Positions 33,881 to 44,154 of a DNA stretch of 64,000 nucleotides are shown here, piece after piece; position 1 is the stretch's first letter, and the number at the start of each line of letters is the position of its first letter. The notes under the pieces were generated by a model, which was not told the DNA's origin, did no database searches, and saw nothing but the letters and a program-made list of their open reading frames with translations. Source of the stretch: Plasmodiophora brassicae. Taxonomy: Eukaryota; Endomyxa; Phytomyxea; Plasmodiophorida; Plasmodiophoridae. The DNA is taken from the NCBI GenBank assembly GCA_039704465.1, contig JASFAU010000012.1, positions 558,001 to 622,000 of the forward strand. Direction: 5' to 3'. The position numbers and the translations under genes are program-made.

Positions 33881-34168
33881 ATGTCGCCGGCATGGGCATT
33901 GCTGGTTTCAGCACTGCTGATGCTGGCTTCCCCAATGGAGGCCCTGATCGATGGCGTTACGCCACAGCAGGTTGTCGATCTGATGAACAGGGCCCGGGCG
34001 GGCGTGGTGCCGACGGCAGCGAAAATGGTGAAACTGGAATGGAACGAGACGCTGGCGGCCGCGGCGGCCAGCTACGCCTCGACAAAGTGCTCGGCAGACT
34101 TCTTGGCCGGGCCAGGACCCAGCTGCCCAGGTTGCGTCAGCTGGATCGCCGATGCCGAGGTGCCGTAA
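33881..34168 (+). pseudogene. CAP-like array copy 2, truncated after the first exon
   Basis: Encodes the signal peptide 'MSPAWALLVSALLMLASPM' and the first CAP-like half ('EALIDGVTPQQVVDLMNRAR', 'AGVVPTAAKMVKLEWNETLA', 'CPGCVSWIADAEVP'). A TAA then falls where other copies continue 'SYGSHGILDVI'. No second exon, Cys-rich module, stalk or membrane helix is recognisable downstream. A 95-residue secreted product could still be made, but the structure looks like a broken copy. Confidence 0.65.
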
Positions 34169-34692
34169 GATTCGAATTCGGACGCCATCTGGGGGGGCCG
34201 GAGGCCAGCCTATCGCCGCCCCCACTCGGTCGCTCGCAAATCCATCTCCAGGTCCAGCACAGCCATTTAGGCAGGGTGCGCCTTGCCAGAGTTCAGTGAT
34301 GATCTAGCACAGGGGACCGTCTTACCACAAGTGTGACGTTACAGGGACGGGCGTTCGCAAGTCATTCGCCAACGACAAGTTCGGTCAGGAAGCTATGGCA
34401 AGCGCAGCGGAACCTGGAGCCGGGCCGCATCTATATACGAAGTCGGGCTGTAGGAAGGCGCTGTATCGTCGTTCTAGGTAGTCGTCGGACGATAGACCTG
34501 GCCGTGCGCTTGTCGCCGGCTCGCCACCCCCTCCTACAGGTTGCTCTCTTGAGGAGTGTGTCCGTGAATCAGTGTAGGTCAAGAAGGTGCACGCCCAACC
34601 CGGGCACGTGGCAAACGTCACTGTATGATTTCGCGAATCGATCGGGGTCGTCAGCAAATATCCTCGTAGGCGGCGGCGACCTCTGGAATCTC
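34169..34692. other. 524 bases between array copies 2 and 3
   Basis: No gene recognised. The right end holds the shared AAATATC element. The left part is where the missing 3' portion of copy 2 would be expected, but I see no residual family motif. Confidence 0.4.
34649..34663 (+). promoter_or_regulatory. Shared 5' element CGTCAGCAAATATCC before array copy 3
   Basis: This 15-base sequence occurs 29 bases before the start of copy 3. It is identical to the element before copy 4 and is preceded in both by GATCGGG. It could be a core promoter or 5'UTR element retained after duplication. Confidence 0.45.
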
Positions 34693-36259
34693 ATGCGCCT
34701 GGCATGGGTCGTGGTGCTGCTGGCGACAGCTGTACTAACCGGCCCGTTGCAAGCGCTGATTGACGGCGTGACGCCGCAGCAGGTCGTCGACCTGCTGAAC
34801 AGCATTCGCGGCAACGTCGTGCCGACAGCGGCGCAGATGGTGCGGCTGACCTGGAACGATACGCTGGCGGCGGCCGCGGCCAGGTACGCGGCCACACAGT
34901 GTGCGGCGAACTTCGACGGGCAGGGTCCCCAGTGCCCCGATTGCGCGAACTGGATCGGCGAGGGCATGTACCCATCGGCGACGACGCACGGGATGCTCGA
35001 CAGCATCAACGACCTGATGGGAGAGGTACGTACGCACGCGACCTATCCGCCGGTCGGCCAGCGTCATCCGAATGATCGGGTGTCAGAAAGCGCAGTGGTC
35101 GTGCACACAATCTGGCACGACGCTGTCCTGCAAGTGCTCGTCGTACCATTGTTACGACAACTGGAAAGTCATCCTGAACGATGGAGCGACGACGGTTGGG
35201 TGCGGCGAGCTGTTAGCCAGCACGTGCGGCGGGTCGTACAACATCTACGTCTGCGCGTAAGGACCGGGTCGTCTGCCAGTGCTCCTCAGCGACGACGACT
35301 GATGCCGACTTGGAAGGTTCAATGGGTTCTCGTCATACGCCCACCCGTACACGTTGTCGGCGACGAACTCGTCGTGCACGCAGGGCACCTGCCCGTCGGC
35401 GTATCCGTCCTGTGTCAACAGTTTGTGTACGCGTCGACCAGCGACGCAGTTCACGACCAGGCGTACGTCTGTGACGAAGATGAGGACCAAGCGTACGTCT
35501 GTGAAGCAGTTGACGAAGAGGCGGACGTCTGTGAAGCAGTTGACAAAGAGGCGTACGTCTGTGAAGCAGTTGACGAAGAGGCGTACGTCTGTGACGACGT
35601 TAAGGGCCACGCTGCAGCGTGCCAACGTGCCATCCTTAAGGAAGCGAACGAGCCGTCCAGCAACAGGGCACGTGAAAAGGAGAACGTCTACGATGCGGCC
35701 CCGCTCGCGATTGACAACGACGCCTCGGCTCTTGGCAAACTCTAGCGGGGTATCAACGCGTTCACTCGAGCCGGTTAGACAAGGTTCAGTACGGTCGTTC
35801 GTGACAAGCCTGGGCACGGGGATGGCAGTAACGACGCCACGGTCGAAGCGGAGCAGTTCAAAAGGTCCAGGTGCTGACACGAGAAGCGCATCTGCTCCAC
35901 GATCGCCGTCCCTCTTCAGCGACGTGTCAGACACGACCTTGTTCGTGGTCGGATCGGTCGCTGTAGTTTGCATGGCCGCCCTGGCGTTGCTCATTCGCAG
36001 ACGGAACCAGCAGGAGCTCTCCGCACGAGCGATCCCAGAATTCATCAACTGGCCGACTGATCCTCTGGCCACGTCTTCTGTACAGTCGGTTGGACAAAGC
36101 GCGTTCACTGGCGACACACGTCCGGCGGATCCGCCTGCCCATGACCCCTTCAATGCGATGCCAAAGGCGGTGCGCAGGTTACAGGCACGAGGCGTCGCCA
36201 GGGACAAGTTCAACCAAGGTGCCAGGACGGTTAGCGACCCGTCTGAATCGGATGCATAA
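34693..36259 (+). CDS. CAP-like surface protein, array copy 3 (with 30-bp repeat stalk)
   Basis: Signal peptide 'RLAWVVVLLATAVLTG', CAP-like half 'VTPQQVVDLLNSIRGNVV' and 'LTWNDTLAAAAARYAATQC', an intron after 'LMGE', then 'KAQWSCTQSGTTLSCKC', 'YDNWKVILNDGATTVGCG', 'YNIYVCA', and an intron. The Cys-rich module 'NSSCTQGTCPSAYPSCVN' follows. The stalk begins with tandem ten-residue units 'RRTSVKQLTK'. Membrane helix 'TTLFVVGSVAVVCMAALALL' precedes the basic stop-transfer 'IRRRN'. The cytoplasmic tail ends 'KAVRRLQARGVARDKFNQG' and 'ARTVSDPSESDA'. Reading frame intact from the third exon to the stop. No enzymatic residues identified. Confidence 0.82.
35461..35610 (+). repeat. 30-bp in-frame tandem repeat in the stalk of copy 3
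   Basis: About five units of a 30-base repeat (GCGTACGTCTGTGAAGCAGT plus TGACGAAGAG), each encoding ten residues of the Lys/Arg/Thr/Ser stalk. Inner units differ by one or two bases; outer units are more diverged, as expected from recent slippage or unequal exchange. Confidence 0.9.
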
Positions 36260-36501
36260 TTTAAGATCACATGAGTTGATGGCCGCACCAAAGGCCTGAA
36301 CCAGTTCGTCCTAGCCAAATTAGTTGCATTCCTTGAAGATGATGACGGGTGACCTGCACGATTCCTTCAAGCAAATGCCGGATAACTTTGGCCTCGTGTG
36401 GACGACTGAGGACGTATCCACGTACGGGACATTGCTGTCGTTCCTGGTACGAGTGCAGCATGATAGTTGAACTGGTGCGTTTGTACAGTCTGATCGGGCG
36501 C

Positions 36502-36516
36502 CGTCAGCAAATATCC
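36502..36516 (+). promoter_or_regulatory. Shared 5' element CGTCAGCAAATATCC before array copy 4
   Basis: Identical to the element before copy 3 and 25 bases before the copy 4 start. Weaker AAATATC matches occur before copy 2 (near 33850) and copy 5 (near 40350). Confidence 0.45.
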
Positions 36517-36541
36517 AGGTAAGTGGACGACGTCTTTCGCA

Positions 36542-38091
36542 ATGGGGATCGCATGGGCCACTCTGGGGGCGGTCACGTTGTTGATGGCTGCTCGATTGGA
36601 GGCGTTGATCGCTGGCGTTACGCCGCAGCAGGTCCTCGAACTGATAAACAGCGCCCGCGCCAGCGTCGTCCCCACGGCGGCGAAGATGGTGAAACTAGAA
36701 TGGGATGCGAGCATGGCGGCCGCTGCTGCCAGCTATGCCGCCACACAGTGCTCGGGCGCCTTCAGCGGTGCAGGGCCGCAATGCCCACACTGCATGAGCT
36801 GGGTCGGTAAAGCATCCTTGCCGTCGGCCTCCACGCGTGGAATCCTCGATGGCATCACCGATCTCCTCAACGAGGTGCGTTCCTGAACTAGACCTGTACT
36901 GAGGGTTAGGGTAAACACGTGCAACAGAGGACAAGCTGGACCTGCAAACAATCAGGCAGCACGTTGATGTGCAGCTGCAGATACCAATGCAACGATGAAT
37001 GGAGCGTGTTTCTCAACGATGGCACGACGGCGGTCGGATGCGGGGATCAGTCTGCCAGCGCCTGTGGCTGGTCGTACAACATCTTCGTCTGCGTGTAGGC
37101 ACACACTGTATCGTGCGTGCCGACAGATCAGTCTGACTGTGATGATGAAAGGTTCAATGGGTTCTCGTCGTACACAAGTCCTTACACGCCGTCGGTGACG
37201 AACTCGTCGTGCACGCTGGGCACCTGTCCATCATCACATCCCTATTGCGTCAACGGTTTATGCACAGCGCAGCGGGTGACCACGATGTACACCCTCGCGA
37301 CACAGACGACAGCGCTGCGCGCCTCGACGACCCAGAGGATCAGGTCGTCTGTTTCAGCAGCGCCGCTGGTACCCCGGAGGACATCCACGCTAGCCAGGGT
37401 ATCATCCTTGACGAGACAAACGAACCGCCCTACAACAGGCCGACGTACCCGAGGAAACACGACGCGGCGACGTCCCATATCTCGAACTTCGATTGTACAT
37501 GATTGGCCTCTGACGAGTGTCAAGAGAGAATCGGCAGTACTGCCAGTCGAGCCGTCTACGTCGGTGGCCAAGCCGGACCTGGCAAGCCATCCCCGCCACA
37601 CGTCAGTTCCCAGGTCCACCGCTGGCAAAGCATTGTCGACTCCGAAGACGAGGACGAGCAGCTCGAAAGGCGCGGGTGGTGTCCTGGACAGCGCATCTGC
37701 GGCCGGGTCGGTGATCTTTGGCGACATTTCCAATACGGCCTTGTTCGCCATCGGGTCCATCGCTGTCGTCTGCACGGCCATCACTGTAGTGTGGATCCGC
37801 AAGCGCATCACAGTGCAACGTGGAGTGCTGCACAACTCCAAAGCCCTTCGCCAGGACCGTAATCCCGCACCTGTGCGTCCAGGGCCACTAACCGCACCTG
37901 TTGCGCCTCACCATGTACCGATGCAGGCGGACTTGCAAACGTCGGCTGCTGTGCAGGACCCAGGGAGACCAGATGCACGTATGCCGAAAGCCATTCGCCG
38001 ACTCCTGCTACGTGGAGTTGCGAGGGACAAGTTTAACCAAGGCGCCATGACGATGAGCGTGTCGGAACCTGATCACACGGTACAGCTATAA
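36542..38091 (+). CDS. CAP-like surface protein, array copy 4
   Basis: Signal peptide 'MGIAWATLGAVTLLMAARLE', then 'GVTPQQVLELINSARASVV', 'KLEWDASMAAAAASYAATQC' and 'CPHCMSWVGKA'. The 53-nt intron after 'LLNE' contains a GGGTTAGGGT stretch. Exon 2 gives 'TSWTCKQSGSTLMCSC', 'NDEWSVFLNDGTTAVGCGD' and 'YNIFVCV'. Exon 3 gives 'RFNGFSSYTSPYTPS', 'NSSCTLGTCPSSHPYCVN', a Thr/Arg/Ser stalk, the helix 'NTALFAIGSIAVVCTAITVV' and the tail 'MPKAIRRLLLRGVARDKFN' then 'QGAMTMSVSEPDHTVQL'. Complete copy with three exons, same intron phases as the neighbours. Confidence 0.82.
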
Positions 38092-38756
38092 GTTTATCGG
38101 CTCCTATCGCTTATCGGGTAGAACAACTTGAAGCTCCAGTCCGATGAAGAGTTTCAGCACTGCCCTGGAGGCTGGCGATGTCGCATGATCAGCTGAAGAA
38201 ACCTTAACGACATCTGGACAGTGGAAGCTGGAAGCATATGCCGTTTGACAAGGAGAGCTTCACGCCGCGAGTCCTGTACTAGGTGTAGTATATGGATGCC
38301 ATCGGCGTCGAGCGCGAACGGTTCACGGGACGCGATGGCAAATGAATAGAGGAGGGGAGGATCCAGCGATTGTACGCGCGTGGATCATCATCATCTCCGA
38401 GGATCCATTTCCGGGGAACGAAGCCAGGTCGCCCACCTGATCCGGCGATGTCTTCCTGAAGTTGAAGGCCACGGCTGGGGAGACGGCTATGTGCCAAGAA
38501 GCGATGCAAAACCGCTGGACCGAGATCAGCAAGTCTATCCAGCAGTTGTGGCGGGCAATTGGACGGACGCCCCTGTCAGAGTCATGAAGCAGTACCAGCG
38601 GCCGGAGAGGCCCAGCGATTGCTGTTCGGTGGCGAGTACCACCCAGTCACGGCGTCGAGATCGCGCCGGATGTGTCATACATACTATACGTCGGTGTGGA
38701 GTCTGAATTGGCTCGTGTTCAGCAGCACACAATCGCTTGTAGTATCGGGTTGAATC
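38092..38756. other. 665 bases before the gag gene, unassigned; may hold small exons
   Basis: No long gene. Protein-like short frames occur: 'MPFDKESFTPRVLY' near 38238, 'MDAIGVERERFTGRDGK' near 38292 and a helical stretch 'AMQNRWTEISKSIQQLWRAI' near 38505-38565, possibly exons of an unidentified gene or a leader of the mobile element. I looked for terminal repeats matching sequence after the element and saw none. Confidence 0.3.
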
Positions 38757-40219
38757 ATGCCGGCGGACGATGCGGCGATCACGGTCAAGGCGGAGGACTT
38801 GGACGAGTTGCGTCCCATGCTGAGGTCGATCATCGCGCACATGAAGGTCCAGGACGAGGAGCGGATCCAGCAGAGAGGAGAGATCGCGACGCTCAGACTG
38901 GATATGGACGACGTCAGGGCGATGGTCCTCGCAGCCAAGGAGCAGGACGTGGCCAGGGAGCAGATGGCGGTGCAAGAGGCAAGCCGAGCTCCAGTGGGCC
39001 GGGAGAACTCGGCGCCAGCAGACACTGCTAGGGCTCGGCTGGAGGCAGACGTCGCCGGCCTGAAGGAGGAGCTGCGGGCGGCAAGGACCCAGATCGCAGC
39101 GATGCACAGGCCGGTGGCACGCGTGCGATGCAGCAGCGGCGAGCTGGCTAGTGAGGCGCCGGTGGGCGATCGGGGGTACGACGAGCGGCTCCGGGCACCG
39201 GTCAAGATCGACCTTAAGGAGTGCACGAAAGACCCCTGGAAAGATCGGGAGGCGGTCAAGACCTGGCTCAACGGGGCCATGCCGCTGGTTCGACGCCGGG
39301 ACGCGAGCCGGGAAGACCAGGAAAACTATGTCCTGTCCAAGGGCATGCATCCGGCTCTGCGGGCGCACGTCGGAGCGTCGACGTGGCTGTTTCCGACCGG
39401 GTCGCGGGACAAACTCCTGGGCAAGAAAGAGGCGCGGACGCGGGGCTCGTGGGGGTTGGCGGCCAAATCCCTCAAGCAGAGGGATGGCGAGACCCTGACG
39501 GCCTTCCTGCCTCGGCTCGAGACGGCGCTGAACGAGTACCGGGAGAACGATCCGGATCGCGCACACGACGGCGAGATCTACGACATCTATCTCGCGTCGC
39601 TCAACGCGCAGGTGCGCGGCAAGCTCGTGACCACCCACATGCTCTGGGAGCACCTGGAGACGCGGCGGACCTACCGGGAGAAGATCTCGTTCATACGCGA
39701 ATGCCTCTACGAGGAACGCAACGCTGACGACGCCAAGCCGACGAAGAAGGCGGTCGTCGGTGCAGCCGGCAGGTGTCGGACGTGTCGGAGCACGGGGCAT
39801 TCTTGGACGAAATGCCAGAAGGCCCGAGCCCAAGAGCGCTGCCCGGGATGCGACGGTGCTCAACACTTCCGGTTCGAATGCCCGAAGCGGAAGTCGAGTG
39901 GCGCGCCGACCGTGGAGACGACGACGCCGGGACGCCCCATTACCTAGAGTTCGGGTGGGATCTACGAGGCCCGCTGGAGTACGACGTTCGACTGCCAGAC
40001 AAGCGGATCGATCGGTCGTATCGCGAGTTCCTGCGGGGTCTGCAACGGCGGTTACGGTCAGCGTGGGAAGTCGCCGAGCGCATGGCACAGGAGGGGTACG
40101 GCAAGAGGATCGTGAGACAGAATGCGCGTCGCTTCTCCCCGAACCCCAAGGTCGGCCAGCTATGTTCTGGGCCGATCGTGCGTCGAAAGAGTCGGTGGTG
40201 TGAGGACTGTCCGGAATAA
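38757..40219 (+). mobile_element. Retroelement remnant: Gag with two zinc knuckles joined to the last part of Pol (integrase C terminus)
   Basis: Frame 38757-39947 encodes a Gag-type protein. It has an N-terminal coiled coil, a capsid-like middle ('LTAFLPRLETALNEYREND') and two CCHC knuckles near the C terminus ('CRTCRSTGHSWTKC' and 'CPGCDGAQHFRFEC'), each C-x2-C-x4-H-x4-C. A second frame, -1 relative to Gag and overlapping its end, closes at 40219. It reads 'YREFLRGLQRRLRSAWEVAE', then 'YGKRIVRQNARRF', a pattern of the C-terminal end of Ty3/gypsy-type integrases. Protease, reverse transcriptase, RNase H and the integrase core are absent, so the element is internally deleted. No long terminal repeats were found. 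Intron-free. Sits between array copies 4 and 5. Confidence 0.75.
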
Positions 40220-40371
40220 ACAACCTCGAACCCCGCGAAGGACTTCACCATCGAGATGCACGATGAGGTGAATCATGGGATAAGGAATGCGTCACATTAA
40301 CCATAATGGGGCGAATTGGAATCAGCTGGCGACCCGGGGGTCGCAGTATAAATATCTCGTCAAGCGACGAT

Positions 40372-42176
40372 ATGGTGGGTACGCGGGCGACATGGATGGC
40401 TCTGACAGCGGCAGCATTGCTGGCCGCCCGGCTGGAGGCGCTGATCGCCGGCGTCACTGCGCAGCAGGTCGTTAACCTGATGAACAGCGCCCGCGCCAGC
40501 GTCGTGCCATCGGCGACGAAAATGGTGCAACTGCAATGGAATGAGACATTGGCGGTCGCCGCTGCCAGATACGCTGCTACGCAGTGTTCGGGCGTGTTTA
40601 CCGATCCAGGGCCCAACTGCACCAATTGCCTCGATTGGATAGCGGATGCGGAGACACCGTCGTTTGGAACCCATGGGATCCTCGATATTATCACGAGGAA
40701 TTTCGTCGCCGAGGTATGTGGCACTGTCCATCGTCCTGATTGCCAACGGCGGTAACCCATGTACCGTATCCTGAACGTCTGTACAGAAAGCGAAGTGGTC
40801 GTGCACGCAATCGGCTGGATCGTTAACGTGCACCTGCATCAGCCGCCCATGCTATGGCGACTGGACCACGCTTGTCAATGATGCGGCGACAGAGGTGGGA
40901 TGTGGAGAGCAAACATCCACCGCTTGCAAAGGACCGTACAACGTCTACGTCTGCGCGTAGGCAACTGGGATGATCACCTCCTCATCTATGTTACCCAAGA
41001 CCTGTTGTGCGTTGTAGGTTTAACGGGCACACAACGGACGCGCACCCATACACCCCATCAACGACGAACTCATCGTGCACGCAGAGCACCTGTCCGTCGG
41101 CGTATCCGTTCTGTGCCAACGGCCTGTGCACAAAGCAGCCGACCACTCAGGTAACGTCCATGAAAGTTCGCGCGAAAGCACAAACGACCATCAAGCGAAC
41201 ACCATCGTGTGACGCAGAGTGCCACTACGCGTACCGTCTTACGGCCAACTTCCAAGGGGCGGACGAACCGTCCCAGGACCACAGAACCGCTGATCGGGTT
41301 CGCAACGAGGCGCCCCACCTCCAGACACAAACCGATGGCCACGACTGAACGTCGGTCTATAACAAGTAAGTTGGAGTCAACGTATCCAATGGGACATGGA
41401 CATCGGAGAAGCCATGAGTGGGCTCTGAACGGCGCTGACTACGCCACTGGTAGGGTCATGGAAGAAGATCAGTCAGACCCGGGCCCTTCCAGTTTCGAGA
41501 ACAACGAATCAGCATTCTCTGAATGAGAAAGCGTCGGGGACAAGGAAACCATCCTCCTCAGGACGTCCAGGGATGGTCACGACGGTGCACAAGGGTACGC
41601 TGGAGTCAACGGGCCCATTCGAAACCTGGGTGTTTACTGACAGGGATGGTAGCGTCGTGGACGAAGACGCAGACCCGTATTCTACATCAGCCGAGGGCAA
41701 CGGCTCGGCTGACTCTGGACTTGAATGCGCCGAAGACGAGCTTCAAAGGCGCGCCAGCGGATCAGGGGAGAGCCACCGCCCAGCAAACGTCAGCCTTCGA
41801 AGGCATCTCGCACACGGTCCTGTTTATTACTGGAGCTGTCGTTGTGGTCTGCTTGGCAACCATTGCGATATGCATCCTGAAGCCGACCAAGCAGGTGGAA
41901 CTTGTGTGGAGGAACGAGCCGATGCCCGCTGCCCCGCCACCGCCGTTTGTGACAATAACTGCTCCCGTGGCGCCTGCCGCGGTCGTCTTACCGGCGCAAC
42001 GTCAGCCCTCAGCCGTCGGACACCCAGTGGCCGAATCGCACAGGTCCTCCATGGTGCCGAAATCGATCCGCCGGATGCAGGCACGCGGCATGGCCAGGGA
42101 TAAGTTCAACCAACGCGCCATGACACTTACCACATCCGAGACGGACACGTGGCAGTCGTCAGTTACTGAACCGTGA
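40372..42176 (+). CDS. CAP-like surface protein, array copy 5 (stalk frame disrupted)
   Basis: Signal peptide 'MVGTRATWMALTAAALLAAR', then 'GVTAQQVVNLMNSARASVV' and 'QLQWNETLAVAAARYAATQC', an intron after 'FVAE', and 'KAKWSCTQSAGSLTCTC' with 'YGDWTTLVNDAATEVGCGE' and 'YNVYVCA'. An intron leads to 'FNGHTTDAHPYTPS' and 'NSSCTQSTCPSAYPFCAN'. The third-exon frame ends at 41348 in the stalk, while a Thr/Arg-rich stalk continues in another frame from about 41205. The original frame returns near 41680-41740 for the helix 'HTVLFITGAVVVVCLATIAI' and the tail 'VPKSIRRMQARGMARDKFN'. Either extra introns (a GTAAGT donor lies near 41369) or frameshifts are present. Possibly a pseudogene. Confidence 0.6.
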
Positions 42177-42373
42177 CGGCTAGTTCATCGTTCCCGTGCT
42201 TATCAACGCGATACAATATATGTATTCGACGACCGAGTTGTTGCTGGGTGCCGCAGCATTACTGGCTGTGTCCCAATGCGGACGTCAGGGGGAACGTACG
42301 GTCGTGGATGGACGATATCCAAGTGGATCGCCGCTCAGCGTTGAAGAATCTGAGCGGCGGCGACCTCGAGAGC

Positions 42374-43992
42374 ATGCGGTCGGCATGGGCGGTGCTGGCG
42401 ACAGCAACGCTGCTGGCTGTGCGACTAGAGGCGCTGATCGCTGGTGTCACCCCGCAGCAGATCGTCGACCTATTGAACAGCGCGCGTGCCAACGTCGTTC
42501 CGACAGCGGCGCACATGGTCAAACTGGAGTGGGACGACACGCTTGCGGCCGCCGCTGCCAGTTACGCGGCCACACAGTGCTCGGCTCAGTTCAGCGGCCA
42601 GGGACCCAGCTGCCCCAACTGTGTCAGCTGGACAGCAGACGCAGAGCTGCCCTCGTACGGGTCGCACGGGATCCTCGACGTCATCGCCGGCAACTTTATC
42701 GCCGCGGTACGTACGTCGCACCGTACGAGCCGCAGACGAACGTGAACCGTGCGATGCAGAAATCGCAGTGGCCGTGCACACAGTCAGGTTCCACGTTAAC
42801 GTGTACCTGCCCTCAAATGCCGTGCTGGGATGACTGGAACACCGTCGTCAACGATGCGGCGACGGCCGTTGGATGTGGGGACAAATCGGCAGCGGCTTGC
42901 GGCTGGAAGTACAACATCTACGTCTGCGCGTAAGGAGTACTCAGTGCTTGCGTTTCGTCTCGACGATTCACGGTGCTCACGAAGATACAATGGGTGGACG
43001 TCGGATGCGCATCCGTACACACCATCCGTGACGAATTCGTCGTGTACGCAAGGCACCTGCCCGCTGGCTTATCCGCTCTGCGTCAACGGTTTATGCACGA
43101 AACCGGTGACAAAGACGACCACGCTGGGTGGTCGCGTGTCGCATAAGACCACCAAAGGTGTTCCGGCTGCGCAGAAGACGACATCGCGACGCATAGCAGC
43201 GCAGCAGACCTCAGCACATGCTCCTGTGACAAAGAAGACGACCAGGGGGGTCAACGGTTCCACGTCCAGGAAACGTACGGACGGCTCCGTACTGAACCCG
43301 GTACACGTGGCATCGTCGAGCCGCCCGGGTGCGCCAAAGTCGACCATGCCGACAACGTTGAGGAGTAAGCCGGAATCGGAACTGATGGACAATCGTAGTG
43401 ATTGTCGGCCGTGCTTGTAGGGCCTCTTGTGACCAGCCAGGGCAACGCTCATGTGTCGCAGCCGATATCCACAACGGGGCAGGTGCTCAGCTCGAGAGCG
43501 TCGTCAAAGGCACATTCACCAAGCGCAGGTGCTGAGGTGAGAGCCGCCTCTGCTTCAAACTACTCTATCGTTGCCGGCATCTCTAACACCGTCCTGTACA
43601 TCATCGGGGCGGTTGCGCTGGCCTGCTGCACAGCCACCATTACGACAATCTGCATGCGGAAGCAGGCCAAGCATGGAACTACGTTCGTTCCCGCTGTGCA
43701 ACACCACTACCTGACCGGTGATTGGCGGGGCAGTCCTATGTCCATCCCTCCATCACTGCCGGGTGGGTCACTCGCCGCTCCTGTGGCGCCTGTGCCGATG
43801 CACCCGGCGTTACTGAATCCAACGGCACCTGAGGAGCCGGCATCGTCCCAATCGGAGTCACCCAGTGGCTATCCCTCGGCGGCGGCAGTGCCCAAGTCGA
43901 TTCGCAGGCTGCAGAAACGGGGCATCGCGAAGGATAAGTTCAACCAAGGCGCCATGACCATGACAGTATCGGATGGCGACACGATGTTCTAG
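42374..43992 (+). CDS. CAP-like surface protein, array copy 6 (four exons)
   Basis: Signal peptide 'MRSAWAVLATATLLAVRLEA', then 'GVTPQQIVDLLNSARANVV', 'KLEWDDTLAAAAASYAATQC' and 'CPNCVSWTADAELPSYGS'. The first intron follows codon 111. Exon 2: 'KSQWPCTQSGSTLTCTC', 'WDDWNTVVNDAATAVGCGD', 'YNIYVCA'. Exon 3: 'YNGWTSDAHPYTPS', 'NSSCTQGTCPLAYPLCVN' and a Lys/Thr stalk. A strong GTAAGC donor and TTGTAG acceptor 57 nt apart, ending near 43420, restore the frame into exon 4 with helix 'NTVLYIIGAVALACCTATIT' and tail 'VPKSIRRLQKRGIAKDKFN' then 'QGAMTMTVSDGDTMF'. The third intron is not needed in copies 3, 4 or 7. Confidence 0.82.
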
Positions 43993-44154
43993 TCTGCAGG
44001 CACATAAACCCTAGGCCTAACCTAACGTGTGAACGAACAGCGGCGACCCGCGACTCGAACAACTGTCTCTCGGAACCATTGCTGACTGTAGACGATCGTT
44101 CGCAAGATACCGGATCGAACAGGGTACACCGAGGTCTAGCCGGCCCGTGAAAAT

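Noticed and set aside
35461..35610. CRISPR array or minisatellite origin for the 30-bp repeats
   Set aside because: Units are contiguous, without spacers, in frame and inside a coding stalk of a eukaryotic gene.
34333..35745. 470-codon + frame running through exon 1 of array copy 3 into a Glu/Val-rich repeat protein
   Set aside because: It reads through the first intron and then uses the wrong frame of the stalk; the spliced frame keeps the Cys module, helix and tail.
36898..36915. Telomere-like GGGTTAGGGT in the first intron of array copy 4
   Set aside because: Less than two units, inside an intron; not enough to claim an interstitial telomere.
38535..40223. 562-codon minus-strand frame opposite the gag region
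   Set aside because: Same mirror effect; the + strand frame has clear zinc knuckles.
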